Source: Archilochus colubris (taxonomy: Eukaryota > Chordata > Aves > Apodiformes > Trochilidae). Taken from it: a stretch of DNA of 64,000 nt. This document shows, piece by piece, positions 13,266 through 24,884 of the stretch. The translations under genes were made by a program, and so were the position numbers. A model generated the notes under the pieces. It ran no database searches and was not told the DNA's origin. It saw only the letters and a list, made by a program, of their open reading frames with translations. Each line of letters starts with the position of its first letter. The first letter of the stretch is position 1. The stretch lies in the NCBI GenBank assembly GCA_023079485.1, contig CM041084.1:67799709-67863708 (forward strand). Direction: 5' to 3'.

Positions 13266-14390
13266 GTTTGCTCTCCTTGGGCTGGCTCCTTCATAGTGAC
13301 TTCTGCAAAAACTTGGCATCAGCTAATGTGACACCTTTGCAAACAGCTCTATCCTCCTCTAGAAACAGAGTGAGCTAATTTTAAACCAGACTAATTTAAT
13401 AAGCACATTGATTTGCAACTAATTACCTTTTACATTCAGTCACTGCACAGTTGACTTACTTTCCTGGATGGTGTAAATTAAAAAAGAAAATACCCTCCAA
13501 CAGTTGATATTCTGATCCCGCACTGCAGCCGAGGACTGGCACCTGTTTCCACCAAGTAAGAAAGGACCTTCTGCACCCAAACCAAACCTGCAATGCCCAA
13601 GCCACTGGGTGTCCAAACAGACAGGAGACTCATCAGAGGTTACACCTTCTACATCAGCAACCTTTTTAATTGCTGCTTGTGCCACCACAGCAAGGTAAGT
13701 TCATCAGTTTTCTGTAGGCCAGTAGGACAGTTGTCTAGCAGCAGCAGTAGCATTTTTATCTCTATCCAGAAGCTTATGTCTGAGTCAGAGTTCAACTTGC
13801 AACACAAAAGAAATAACCCAGATTTGCTCATAAGGCTGCTACACTCATCGTTCCTCCAAATTGCTGTGAATAATAGGTGGTGGGCCATAGCAGGGCACAT
13901 ACTGACTGCTGCAAAAGATCACCATGGCATTGGCTCTGTGGTTGGTTTAGGCTTTTTTTGTATAGTTAAATTGTAGCTACCTTTCTAGCTGAACAAGACA
14001 GCCCATGGATCTGCCTCAGAAAGGATATCCATCCTACCTAAAAGCAAATCCAGGGATGTAGCAGCCAGATGCTTTGTGGCGATGGTGATTTTTCTAATCA
14101 GTATGCTCAGTTTACTCTCATGATGCTCTTCTAGCAGCCTGATAGATTTATCTGTTGTTCCAAAATTCAAGCTGCACTTTTTCATTCTTCATAGCCCTCG
14201 AGGACATACAAAAAGACCTTTGTGACACCGTTCTAGTGTTCTCAGTGCCCAAGAGATGGAAGGAAATCAAGCATTTAGCAGTAGTACTATAACCAACAGG
14301 ACTAAAAAGATACAACAAGGTAATACTAACTTTAGGTTACAGCTTTTCATTGCTATAAACATGGTTTGGTCTAGTTTTGGGTTTTTTTCC
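13266..14390. other. intergenic, SLC22A23-PSMG4 convergent gap
   Basis: About 1.1 kb between the presumed ends of two tail-to-tail genes. No coding or repeat signal was recognised. Confidence 0.5.
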
Positions 14391-14396
14391 TTTATT
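14391..14396 (-). terminator. candidate PSMG4 poly(A) signal
   Basis: The plus-strand TTTATT is AATAAA on the minus strand, 364 nt past the PSMG4 stop. It is the nearest clear signal found. Confidence 0.5.
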
Positions 14397-14759
14397 TGAA
14401 CAATAAAAGCTGCTATAATGTGTTCAATACTACTACATGGTAGATTAATTGTACAGGAAGAATTTGGGACTGATTTCCCAGCAAACTCCCATGCTTCATG
14501 CAGGCCAGACACCACGTGCACTTCTACAATGATGTTCTCATTTTGCAGCATGTTTTCTAATCTATTCACTTATACCCTACTTAACTAGGTAGCAAATTCA
14601 GAGGGGAAAAAAAAAATCCAAGCCCAACTGTATTTAGGTTCATCTATATTTAATAACAGCATAATCAATCAAAACAAAAACACTAACTTCATGTCAGTGT
14701 GAAAATTGCAAACAGTTTTTCTAAAACAAAAACTCAGGCTATTTTACAATTATGCAAAG

Positions 14760-14881
14760 TCAGAATTTCTCTGGAAAAGCCATCATTTCTTCTTTGATCC
14801 TGTTTTCTATGAGTAAGGTGAAACTGCTGTCTGTGTTTTGTAGGTTGTAGCTGACAAATATCTGTTTTTTAGTCTTGCTGG
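14760..14881 (-). CDS. PSMG4: PSMG4 exon 3 (terminal coding)
   Basis: 122 nt. The acceptor is GTGTTTTAG on the minus strand (ending 14882) and the stop TGA is at 14762-14760. It encodes (A)SKTKKQIFVSYNLQN and ends AFPEKF. Confidence 0.93.
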
Positions 14882-17800
14882 CTAAAACACAAAACAGAGT
14901 AGTCAGCCATAGTTTGCTTATATTAAAAAGCAGTGATGGTGTTCAAGCAAGCATTTTAAAAAGCTGTATCATGCAGGTTTCTAAGACAACATTCTCCATT
15001 CTTTCCACGGGGGACCCATCTATAAAGTAGTACCAGAGCAAGTGCCTGAGCCTTGGCATGTTGGGCAAATGTCTGCACATCACTGAAATGGGCAATATAA
15101 CCCTGGTGACTATCAACTGGTTTTTGGCCTGATGAAAAGCCTCACTGTTTTTTGCAGATTTTGGGTGCTTCTTTAATGTAATACAGTTTAAGGGAAACTA
15201 TAGGCTATACAGGATACGGCACTGAAATTTAGTTTGCAAATTTGTAAGTTTATGCTGTGAAAAATACTTCTGGGGGGAAAGAAAGTGATCAGGCCCCAAT
15301 TAACAAAGTTCAGATTTATCATGAGCCCCTCAAAAGGCCACAAAAAGTATGCATTACTCTTGTTTAAGCCTGATATCAGTAAGTTTGTTTCCTTTAACTT
15401 TTCTTTATAGGGTGACTTCCAGGAGGCTGGAGAGCCTGGGTTGCACATGATGAAGCCAAAACCAAGTTCCAGGCTACTGTAATGCCAAATACCTAGAGAG
15501 AGGTGCTATAAAATTAAGAGCTGCCTTCCATGACAGAGTTAATTAACAATGGGAAGAAAAAAAAAAAATGTCCAGTGGGGCAGGAAGACTTAATCAGCAG
15601 AGGCAGAAGTAACACCAGTAAGTGTTTTGTAACTAAAATGGAATCCTACTTAGATTTTACCAGAGTAATGTAGCAAATTTGTAACTCTCTTTATATGCTG
15701 CTAAAGCTAAAATCTATGAAGAATGTCAGCATCATAGAGGAAAAATAGGCTGTAAGTTTAAATTGAGCTGTGTAAAATAGAAGCCAAAAAATGGTATTTG
15801 GGTCACAAAATATTCTGGCATGAAATGAGCTGGGAGCTGAAAATCCCAGGGAGAAATCAGACTGTTCTGCTGAATATTGAAAAATATCATCTGGACTTTA
15901 AAAAAATTAAACTCACCAGAAAACTAATATCTCATTCCTTTTTTAATGGGAGAGTTAACTACAGGAAATCTATATATACATACAAAATGTACTTAACCAG
16001 CAGCCTGGAGGCATTTTTATCATGTAAATCAAGTATCATTTGCCGTTCTAAGAGGTTACCAGCTTCCTGTCTCAGTAAGTAGAGCTGCTTCTGAAATGTG
16101 AGGACTCATTTGCCTTTTTAAGACTTGGCACTACAAAATGCTGATATAATGCACCACGTTGCTCTAATTGCAAAAAAAAAAAAAAAAAAAAAAAAAAATA
16201 TTGGGCTTGGCACCAGATTTTGTGGTATAAAGCAGCATATTTTGTAAGCACTAGTGCTTCATCATCATGCCTTGAATGAATGCAATGCTAATTCTGAACT
16301 AATTAATACCATTACTCTGTCTAATGAAGCTCCATCATACACTGCAGTGTCAAAACTCAGCTTCTTAATTAGGTTTGCATAAGACCCAGTCGACTCTCTG
16401 GGATGCTGTTCCAGTTCCTGGGAATGTTGTGAATCCCTCAGGACTGCCTGTGCCAAGGAACACGAGGAGCTCTGCTCCCAGCTGGACCCCCACTTCACCA
16501 TGGAGGAAGACAGAAGATGGAAGATCTTACGCCTCTGCAGAAGACAATTTGCAACTTGAGACTAACACAGAAAACCCCAAAAGACAGGGATTACCCAGAA
16601 ACCCTCCAACAGGGCTGCTCCCACATAGCCTGGCTGCTAATCCTTGTTACATCAGCTCCTTGACAAGGAAGAGAAGCTTCCCTGGCAGTCCCATCATCCA
16701 GGACATGCTGAGTGCCAAGGGGCACCACGGCAGCAGAGACCAGCAGACAACTGGACAGGGCCAGAGCCCAAGTCTGAGCTTCAAGAGGAGCCCTGCAGAA
16801 GCAGAAGAAAGGACAGAACAAGAGTTAAGCACAAGTTTGTAGATCATTCGTGCCAAGAAAGTGCAGAGGGGGAACTGGGCCCAGCTGGAAAGACTCAAAG
16901 AAGAGGTTCAGGTGATCTTCACCAGGGGTCTGCCAGTCCCTACGGAACAAAGATGAAGACATGGAGTTAAGCAGCAGTCGCTGCGGCTGAACGTGCTGTG
17001 GTCTCGGAATATGAAGGTAAGGGAGGAGGCAGTAATAGACAAGACTTTCTCATAAATTGGATTCCACTAGCCCAAAAGAAGAAAAAAAAAATCTTTCTCT
17101 TAGGATTTGGGTTTCTTGTCTAGTGAGATCCATCTTATGCCAGAGCGGTCAGGCAGGGGGGTGAGAAATGCTCCCTGCACATCATACAAAGATAGAAATA
17201 GCTAAAGAGGAATGCAAACATGAGAAATGGAAAAGAAAATTTAAAAAAAAAAAATGAAATAAGGGAAAACATCAACTAGTACACCAAATACAGCTGTTCT
17301 GGCTAGGACCCATACCAAGCTATAAAGAAAACAACAGGAGAACATGAACACAGATGCCTGGGATCATGAAACTCCTGCTCCAGAGCAAGGAACCTCATAT
17401 TGCTGGAACAAAAGGCAGGTGATACAATGCAACTGGGAAGTGTAAGAAATAAAGTACTTAGATTCAAATGGCATCATATGCTACTTGAGTTAGTGCCTGT
17501 AAAGACCAGAATAGAAAATGCAGAGAAAAAACCAGTGACATCATAGGAAAAAATAAAATGTATAAATACTGTCTGCCTGGAGATTACTATATCGTAAGGT
17601 ATTTTTAAAGGGCTGGTTTGGAAGCAGAGGTACAAGTCAGGCTTGGCATTGAATAGCACATCTGTTATTAGAGAATTTGGGAGAGTAACAAGGATTTATT
17701 TTCCCAGCAGAAAACTTAACCCCAGTAAGAGCAAAGCTTGGCATTTCTAGTCAAGGCAGAACACGGATTTCCTTACCAAGTATTATATGAAACAAAGAAG

Positions 17801-20377
17801 ATACAGAGATGCTTAGTGATGATCTTGCAGATCCCCTAGTTTCAGAAAAATAAACAATTTTAGACTAAGTGACCATGAGCTGACTCAAATTGCTGGACTG
17901 GCAAAAGCAGAACTAAATACTAAGGCACGGGATTTCAGATTTGTTTCTGTTCTCCTAAGTCAGTTATGATCAGGAGAAGAGGAAGCACATAATTATCCAA
18001 AGTCTGAAGTGTATTATGGACTTTCTCCTTCCAACTAAAAGCAAAAAAGGTCTACAGCCTTCCTCAATACAGCATATGTCCTTAAGCTGTATAGAATGAG
18101 TAAGAACAGTGTCTATGAAGAATACAAAAGGGACTGACAAGCAAGGAACTCTGCAACCCAGAGGTTAGATGGCATGAAGGAACATCAGCCAAAAGCCTAC
18201 CTGGGCTGCAGCTGGCACAGAAAGCTTAAGATGAAATAATGAAAGTGCATTTCTGAGAATAAAGAATAATTGATATCCCAGAATGCAGCAACACTATCAG
18301 TTCTCAGTAACAATGTGAAATTAGCAATGTAAATAAGAAAAATGCAGTAAAGCTTAGATCACTTACTGAGAGAAAAATCAGGTGACCCAGACAGCCTCTG
18401 CTGTAGAGCACTGAAATAACTAATACAAGAAATGACAACTTATTACCAACTCTAGCTATGAAATCTGTAGTAAACCTTTAAAAGTAAAGATAGCAGAAGA
18501 GCTAAAAAATAATAAGACAGGAGAGGGTGAAAATCACTGAGACAACTCAGAGCTATTAACTGGACTCCAATTATACACAGAAGCTTAGAGCAAGATTCAG
18601 AAGAAATGAGAAACCCAACAGAAAACAGAATTAACTGTTACACTTTGGATAATGTAACCTCTCCCTGACTACATTTTTACTAGCTAACTTCCTAAGGAAA
18701 ATGAATTAATTACACATGAAGAAATCATGTTATAGAGTACCCCATGGAATTTTACCTAGTGGAAATGACTGAAACCAGTATGCTGAGAAAGAGCTGCCAC
18801 AGGACAGACTCCAACAGTGGTTATTTGAAGTTACCAGGATGAAGAAAGGACACTGAGTACAGTTGCTCAAAGATCAGTCTTGTGAGCAATCTTCTATGTA
18901 TACCTTAGTGGCCATAGAAAAGTATGTGTAGACTCCTGAAACTGCCTGAAATTACAAACTCAGGACATATTGCCCATAAGGAAGATCAGTAAACAATAAT
19001 TAAGAAGAACAATGTGGCCTATCCAACTGAAACAATAGAAGTAAAATGAGATTGAGCCACACAGCATCTTGCATTTTAAAACCCAATAATAGGTACTTCA
19101 GCGGGTCACCAGTTGGAGCTGCATCAGTTACTGGTAGGTGATGATGCATGACCAGCTCAATGCAGCTGTCAGAGGTATAAGGATACTAGGATGCATTAGG
19201 CTAGGTATTTCCTTTAAAAATACATATATATGGGAGTTCAAAAGTTGGATGCATTAGGCTAGGTATTTCCTTTAAAAATACATATAAATGGGAGTTCAAA
19301 AGTTAACATTCAGGAATCTGGTAATGTTGGTATTGCAGTAGGCATAGCAGGCCACTTCTACACATCAAAAACTGAGACTCCCTCAGAGATGCCTACTGGG
19401 GACAATCAGATCCAACACTGGCATCCGTGAGATTATCCAGGGTTTCCCAGGCCATAAATTCTCAGGATTTGGGGGCTATAAGGGGCAAGATGTGAAGAGG
19501 GCTGGCTTCATGTTCAAGCAAAACACATGTGCCTTGCTCCTCGGCCACAGCACATAAGCAGCACAGTTTTATAGAGAGGAAAATCCCTGAAATCCTGAAT
19601 CCTGTTACGGAGAGGGAAACCCCTGGAAATCCCACTCGCTAGGCACCAGATGTGTGCTCCCCCGGCCTCACAGCCAAAGCCAAGGTCAGGATACTCCGTA
19701 ATATGCTTTTGATAAGTCTCAACGTGCCTTGAGGCAGAGACCCTGCCAGCCCCGGTTATGCAGACACGGATGCTGCTGAAAGAACCGGATCGTACCGCAG
19801 ACCCCCGTTCCCCGACCCGCCGGGAGGGCCGAACCCCACTGTGCCCACCCACACCTCCCGTGACGCCTCCGAGGCTCCCAGAAAGAGCTCGGGCCGGGCC
19901 CGCCCTGCCCGTTTCCCCGCCCCCACGGAGGACAGCCTCCCGTCCCGCCCCAGATCCGGCCCGGCCCGTCCCGTCCCATGCCGGCGGGACCACGCAGCCG
20001 CCACTCCAGCACCTACCCAATCGCTGGGCCAGGCAGGCGGAGGCGGTGTCGGAGGGATCCCCCAGGAGCGATGCGGCCACCGGGATGCTGTCCTGCAAGC
20101 GGAGCACAGCAGAGGAGGGGGATCAGATCCCGGCAGCGCGGGGAGAGGGACCCGGGAAGGACCCGAACTCGGCAGAGGAGGCGGCAGGGACACTCACTCG
20201 GGGGCTGCACATGGCGACGGCCAGGCTGGCGAGGGCAGGCGCGGCGCCCACCCAGAGAAAGAGAGAGTCCCGCAGCCTCATGGCGTGGAAGTGAACCTGC
20301 TGCTCGCCCAGCCGCCCGCTGAAGTCGTGGAGGGCAATGCCGCCCGACGCTGCTCCCCCGGAGCCCGACGCCTCCAT
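14760..20377 (-). CDS. PSMG4: PSMG4 (proteasome assembly chaperone 4), complete
   Basis: Three coding exons on the minus strand are 20377-20198, 20092-20017 and 14881-14760, totalling 378 nt or 125 residues (human 123). PSMG4/PAC4 pairs with PSMG3 as a chaperone for assembly of the 20S proteasome alpha ring. Sequence support: exon 1 encodes a short Gly/Ser/Ala-rich N-terminus, then LHDFSGRL, VHFHAMRLRDSLFLWVG and LAVAMCS. Exon 2 encodes DSIPVAASLLGD and AQRL. Exon 3 encodes FVSYNLQNTDS and ends EEMMAFPEKF. Phases fit at both junctions (phase 0 after Arg60, then a split Ala codon). The start at 20377 gives the family length. An in-frame ATG further upstream at 20644 would add 89 residues of CpG-island and CR1 antisense sequence and is not believed. 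The gene is tail-to-tail with SLC22A23 and head-to-head with TUBB2B, as in mammals. Confidence 0.95.
16172..16198. repeat. A27 homopolymer
   Basis: Twenty-seven consecutive A on the plus strand in PSMG4 intron 2. It could be a microsatellite or a relic poly(A) tail. I saw no clear source sequence. Confidence 0.9.
16375..16842 (+). other. unrecognised open frame, possible non-coding RNA exon
   Basis: A 155-codon frame antisense to PSMG4 within its intron. The composition (Ser/Pro/Arg/Gln rich) matches no family I know. A donor-like AAG|GTAAGG follows at 17014-17019, so the stretch could be an exon of a non-coding transcript. It is equally likely to be chance. Confidence 0.2.
19189..19304. repeat. 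58-bp tandem duplication (2 copies)
   Basis: Copies 19189-19246 and 19247-19304 are nearly identical, each beginning GGATGCATTAGG and ending CAAAAGTT. They differ at one base in an ATATATAT/ATATAAAT stretch. Confidence 0.95.
20017..20092 (-). CDS. PSMG4: PSMG4 exon 2
   Basis: 76 nt. The acceptor TTGCAG is read on the minus strand (20098-20093) and the donor is GTAGGT (20016-20011). It encodes DSIPVAASLLGD through AQRL plus one base. Confidence 0.93.
20198..20377 (-). CDS. PSMG4: PSMG4 exon 1
   Basis: ATG at 20377-20375, 60 codons, donor GTGAGTG at 20197-20191. It lies in a CpG island. Confidence 0.93.
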
Positions 20378-20584
20378 CGGGGCCTTTCTCCCGGCCACAG
20401 CGAGCAAGGCCCGAGCGGGCGGCCCGCCCCGCTGCCCAAGGAGGCGGTGCTCCACCGAGCCCGCCCCGGTGCCGCCTCCCCGGGCACCGGCCCGGCGCAG
20501 CTCCCGCCCCGAAGCGGGGGGAGGGGGGGGGTGCGTGGATCGTACCTGCGCGTCGCTGCGGGTGTGCAGGGACACCGCTCCTTC

Positions 20585-20697
20585 TGCCCCTTCTGCAGGG
20601 CAAAGTGCAGGGTTCTGCTCGTGGGTCAGGGCAATCCCAAGCACACATATGGGCTGGGCGGAGAATGGACTGAGAGCAGCCCCGAGGAAAAGGACTT
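20585..20697 (+). mobile_element. CR1 LINE fragment (sense), reverse transcriptase region
   Basis: The segment with GGGCAATCCCAAGCACAC and GAGGAAAAGGACTT aligns by eye with the CR1 copy at about 47205-47300 (GGCAATCCCAAACACTG ... GAGAAAAAGGACTT). It ends abruptly against the antisense CR1. It begins about 210 bp upstream of the PSMG4 start codon. Confidence 0.65.
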
Positions 20698-22018
20698 AAA
20701 ATCATAGGAACATGGAATCATAGGATATTAGGGGTTGGAAGGGGCCTCTAGAGATCGTCTGGTCCAACACCCCTACCGAAGCAGGATCACCTAAGGCAGG
20801 CCACACAGGAATGCGTCCAGGTGGGTTTTGAAAGTCTCCGGAGGAGGAGACTCCACAAGCTCTCTGGGCAGCCCGTTCCACAAATGGAGCAGCCATGTTC
20901 CTTCACTCTCACACTAAAGAAGCTTCTCTTCATCTTGAGGTGGAACCTTATCTGTGTTCCACCTTATACCCCTTATTCTTTGTCCTACTGCTGGGCAACA
21001 CTGAAAAGAAATTGCCCTCATCCTCTTGACAGTCACCTCTCAAATATTTATAGACATTAATAAGATCTTCTTTCAGCATTCTTTTCTCAAGGCTAAACTG
21101 CCCCAGTTCTCCCAGTCTTTCTTCATAGAAGAGGTGTTCAAGTCCCTTCATCATCCTCATAGCTCTCCATTGAGCTCTACAGTATTTCACTGTCTCTCGA
21201 GCTGGGGAGCCCTAAACTGGATACAGTATTCCAGGTGTGGTCTCACCAGGCAGAATAACGGGAGGAGAACCTCCCTGGATCTGCTGGACACATTTTTCCT
21301 GATGCACCCTAGGATTCTATTGGCCACAAGGGCACGTTGTTGACCCATGGAGAATTTACTGTCCACTAGGATTCCAAGGTCTTTCTCCATGGAGCTGCTT
21401 TCCAGCAAGACACCCTCTGATCTATACTGGTGGTTGGTATTATTCCTACCCAGATGCAGGACTCTACACTTGTCCTTATTGAACGTCATGAGGTACACTT
21501 TTGCCTGCATGTCCAGATCTCATTGGACAGCAGCACAGCCTTCTGGTGTATCAGCCACCCTTCCCAGCTTCATACCATCAGTGGACTTGCTGAGGGTACA
21601 CTCCATTCCCTCATCCACGTCATTGATGAAGATATTGAACAGAACAACCTAGTATTGATCCCTGGGAAACACCACTGGCCACAGGCCTCCAGCTTGACTC
21701 TGTCACTGATCACAACCCTCTGAACTTAACTTGCTGAGCCAGTTATGAATCCACCTCACAGACCAATCACCTATCCCACATTTTCTGAGTTTTGTTATGA
21801 GGATGTTATGGAACACTATCAAAAGCTTTACTGAAGTCAAGGTATATGACATCCATCCCTTCATCTACCTATTTGGTCGTGCATTCATATGAGGATATCA
21901 GGTCAGTCAAGCAAGATTTCCCCTTAGTAAATCCATGTTGGCTACTTCTGATAACCTTTTCTTTCAAGCTAGAAGGTTAGAGATGGCCTCCAGAATGAGC
22001 TGCTCCATTTCCTTTCCA
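20698..22018 (-). mobile_element. CR1 LINE, 5'-truncated, minus strand
   Basis: The plus strand begins with the reverse complement of the CR1 tail repeat (AATCATAGGAT) and GGTTGGAAGGGGCCT, then 3'UTR-like and reverse-transcriptase-like sequence. The minus-strand frame at 21510-21187 reads CR1 RT wording such as KCRVLHLGRN, EKDLGILVDSKFS and PHLEYCIQF. The element loses similarity near 22018. It is decayed and not mobile. Confidence 0.9.
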
Positions 22019-22244
22019 CACAACGGGTGCATATCCCCTCCCCTCTGTGCATGTCCCTTCTTCCCCAGTGCACACCCCCTCCGGGTAGACCTCACCAGCA
22101 CGGACACGCAGCCCTCCGTGGGTACACAACCCCACACCCCCTCGCCGGGAGCCGTGCCACTCTCCCCCCGCAGTGCTCACTCCCCCTTCTCAGTCCACAC
22201 CTCTTCCGTGTGCTCCCCAGAAGGGACACAGCCTCCTCCCGCTG

Positions 22245-22302
22245 CACACACACACACACGCATACACATACACATACACACACACATACACACACTCACA
22301 CC
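22245..22302. repeat. (CA)n / (CATA)n microsatellite
   Basis: CA repeats with interspersed CATACA units, next to a C-rich, CpG-containing stretch (22020-22420). Confidence 0.9.
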
Positions 22303-24860
22303 AGGGCACACACGCACCCCGGTCGGTGTCCCCCAGACCCCCCGCGTATCCCGTTGCGCCCTCCTCAGGGATCCGCGGGATGAACGCGGAGGCAGTCGCA
22401 GGGATGGAGAAACCCCGCTAGATGGCAGATGAAGCCGGGAAAGCAGGGTGCAGGGGAGCTCCGGGAGTCCTCCGGGAGGAACCCCTGGGGGTTCTCAGGC
22501 TAAAGCGGAGGGGCTGGCATGATGCTGTGCAGCCGCAGAAACCCCCAGGAAAGAGAAGAGGAGGAGGGGTCGCGGTGACCTTGGTTTCATTCAGCTGTGG
22601 AGGTTTTCAGCGTTAAGGCGTGATCTACAGAGGAAGTGATTCAGATTGGGTTTGCTGAGCTCTGGAAAAAAGGGGACCATGAATTAAAGGCTCTGCTTCG
22701 GCGATAAATTTTGTGTTCACCACACTTTCACCAGGGCACAGCTAAGCTGGTCATTACTGAGAAGGATTTTCTTTAATTGTGCCGTCTGTTGCTGGTAAGA
22801 ATATGGGCGGCACACTGATGGCCATGAGCCAAAAAATGTCAGGTTTTGAACCTCAGACAGGGTGTTACCTCTGCCTAAAGAACCAGCAGGTTAATGACAC
22901 AGTTTTGGTTTTCTCAAGTCGTGTTTGCTCTGTCTCCAGTTTTGTACAGCTGAAAATTTCAGCTTCCAAATTCTAAAACTTCCTTTTCACGTTGAAGAAA
23001 CGGGGAGGGTAAAGGAGCTGGTCATCACTTTTCTTCCCTAAGCAGCTCCCGTTCTTCTGGCATCTGCCAAATGACAAAATCCTCAGCCCTGCTAATTTCT
23101 GCCTGTGCTGCTCCATCCACGCTAAATCCCGGGAGGCAGCTCAGCCCGGCTCAGCTGCCAGACCCCGACATCCCATGGCACAGGATCAGCTCAGCGAGAG
23201 GGGCGGTCGCAGGCCACCTCCTCTGCCCTACATTTTGTCACTTGCTGAGCACACAAAGCATTATGGGATGTACGGTGGCAGTCTCCGGCTATGCCTGTCA
23301 CCCCCCTTGCCTTGCTGCCGAGGCAGCATCAGCCTTGTCCTGGTCCCTGGCTTCTCTGTGTCCCCACTTCTCAGCCCGCTCCAAATCTTTGCTTTTACTT
23401 GGGTTGGCCATCCACAGGGTGAGTGTTGGCAGAGGATGGGGCTCGGAAAACAGCCTCTCCCTGTGCAAACTGACACTTAGTCTGTGGCAACTGGAGAGAT
23501 CAGGCAGACAAATAGGTGACAGAAGCCACTTTGGAAGGGGACGAGTGCTGGCTGCCTACACCAAACACTCCCTTCTGCATCACGTTCTCCTCTCTGCTTC
23601 TGAGGTTGTGGGTTTGCTCTGCCCCCAGCAAGAGGAGAAAGGAGGGGTAGAGGTGAGCCTGCCAGCAAAGCCAGCAAAAAACTACTACAGGCTGGGAACA
23701 TTGCAAGAATAAAAATCTAGGCACCAGATAAAATATCTGCTAGGAGCCACACAGGTGGTGGTAGTGAGATTACAATGATTAGACACCTGAAGGTGAAGGA
23801 GATTTGCCCCAGGCTCGCTTTATTGGAAGAGAGAAACAAGAAATTTGGGGGCAGAGTTCATCTAAGCTGTTTTAGATCTCTCTTTTGAGTAAGAAGCATC
23901 TCCTCCTGACTGATTTTCATTTGCTCCAAGGGAAGTGAGGGTGAAAGGTAAGATGTACATAGCTTTGCAGATGGATTTATTCATGTAGGCAAATCCTTCT
24001 TAAAGTGTTCAGAGCCATTTTCTCTGCTATTCTAGGACAGAGTTGTCTTCTGCAGTGAAGTCCCAGTGGAGGTTCTGCTCTACAAAGTTCTGTCCCAGTG
24101 TGTCTTTTCCCAACAAGTTTGGGCCTCTTTGCATGTGAAACCTATGTGTAAATTATCTGCTGAATTGAAGCAAGAGTATTCTGTTCCCTTCCTTGGTCTT
24201 TCCACACCAAGCACAAGTTTCCTGTGTTGCTTCCAAAACTGTCTACGGGTTTGCTTATTCCTAAGGGAATCATGTTCCTACTTCATCATGTTCTAATCTG
24301 TTCCTCTTCAAGAGTCTTCTCCAAAGTGTTTATAACTTTCCTTGGGACTGTAAACCCTGCAGACAGCTGAAGGTAAGTCACAAGGTTCCTCTGCACATAA
24401 GCAGTTCTACATATTTTATGCTTCTCTGTAAAATGTAACTGCTGTCTGTAGGTCATACTAAATCCTCATGTAAGCTCAGAATAGGAAAAAGATTCATCTA
24501 GCAAGCTAAATGCTGGATAAGCATTTTTATTTGCAATGCAGGTGTGAAGAGCAAAGGGAGCTGTGCAGAACCAGACCATCAAGTGGGAAAGCAATTTCCT
24601 AATTACTTTGTTGCAGGGTCATTAAGAGCCCCTGCAAAACGAGGGGGGAATGCACTCCAGCAGCACAGGGAACTTCTTGCATGTCCTTTAACATGCCCCT
24701 CTTTTTTCTGCAGCCATTTAAGCAATGCCTGTTAGTCTGCCTTATTTGTGTGGTATGAGGCTAGAATCAGCCTCACCTGCAGTGAGACAGAAGACAGCAA
24801 AACAATGATAAAGCAAAGAAAGCAAAGATACTGTAGCAAAAGCACTGCATGAATATATGG

Positions 24861-24884
24861 ATATGTGTGTATATATATATATAT
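24861..24884. repeat. (TA)n microsatellite
   Basis: A short alternating ATATGTGTGTATATAT tract. Confidence 0.85.

Larger units (their letters stand above)
14882..20016 (-). other. PSMG4 intron 2 (5.1 kb)
   Basis: Contains a 27-base A run (16172-16198), an unrecognised plus-strand open frame (16375-16842), A-rich sequence without long frames (17-19 kb) and a 58-bp tandem duplication (19189-19304). Confidence 0.8.
19740..20580. promoter_or_regulatory. PSMG4 CpG island
   Basis: Strongly GC- and CpG-rich sequence over exons 1 and 2 and the upstream flank of PSMG4. It includes a G-run block at about 20515-20532. No TATA box is evident, which is typical of a housekeeping promoter. Confidence 0.7.

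Noticed and set aside
16200..19670. A full endogenous retrovirus in PSMG4 intron 2
   Set aside because: The A-rich sequence with GGCACCAGAT words at both ends raised the idea, but there are no gag/pol-like frames, no matching LTR pair and no clear primer site.
20123..20644. N-terminally extended PSMG4 starting at 20644
   Set aside because: The extra 89 residues are CR1-derived and CpG-island translation. The start at 20377 gives the family's normal length and N-terminus.
19841..20707. 288-codon plus-strand frame over the PSMG4 promoter
   Set aside because: Arg/Pro/Gly-rich chance frame in a CpG island, antisense to PSMG4 exons, running into CR1.
3239..22302. Short repeated CA/TA tracts as CRISPR-like arrays
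   Set aside because: They are simple microsatellites with no spacers, in a vertebrate genome.
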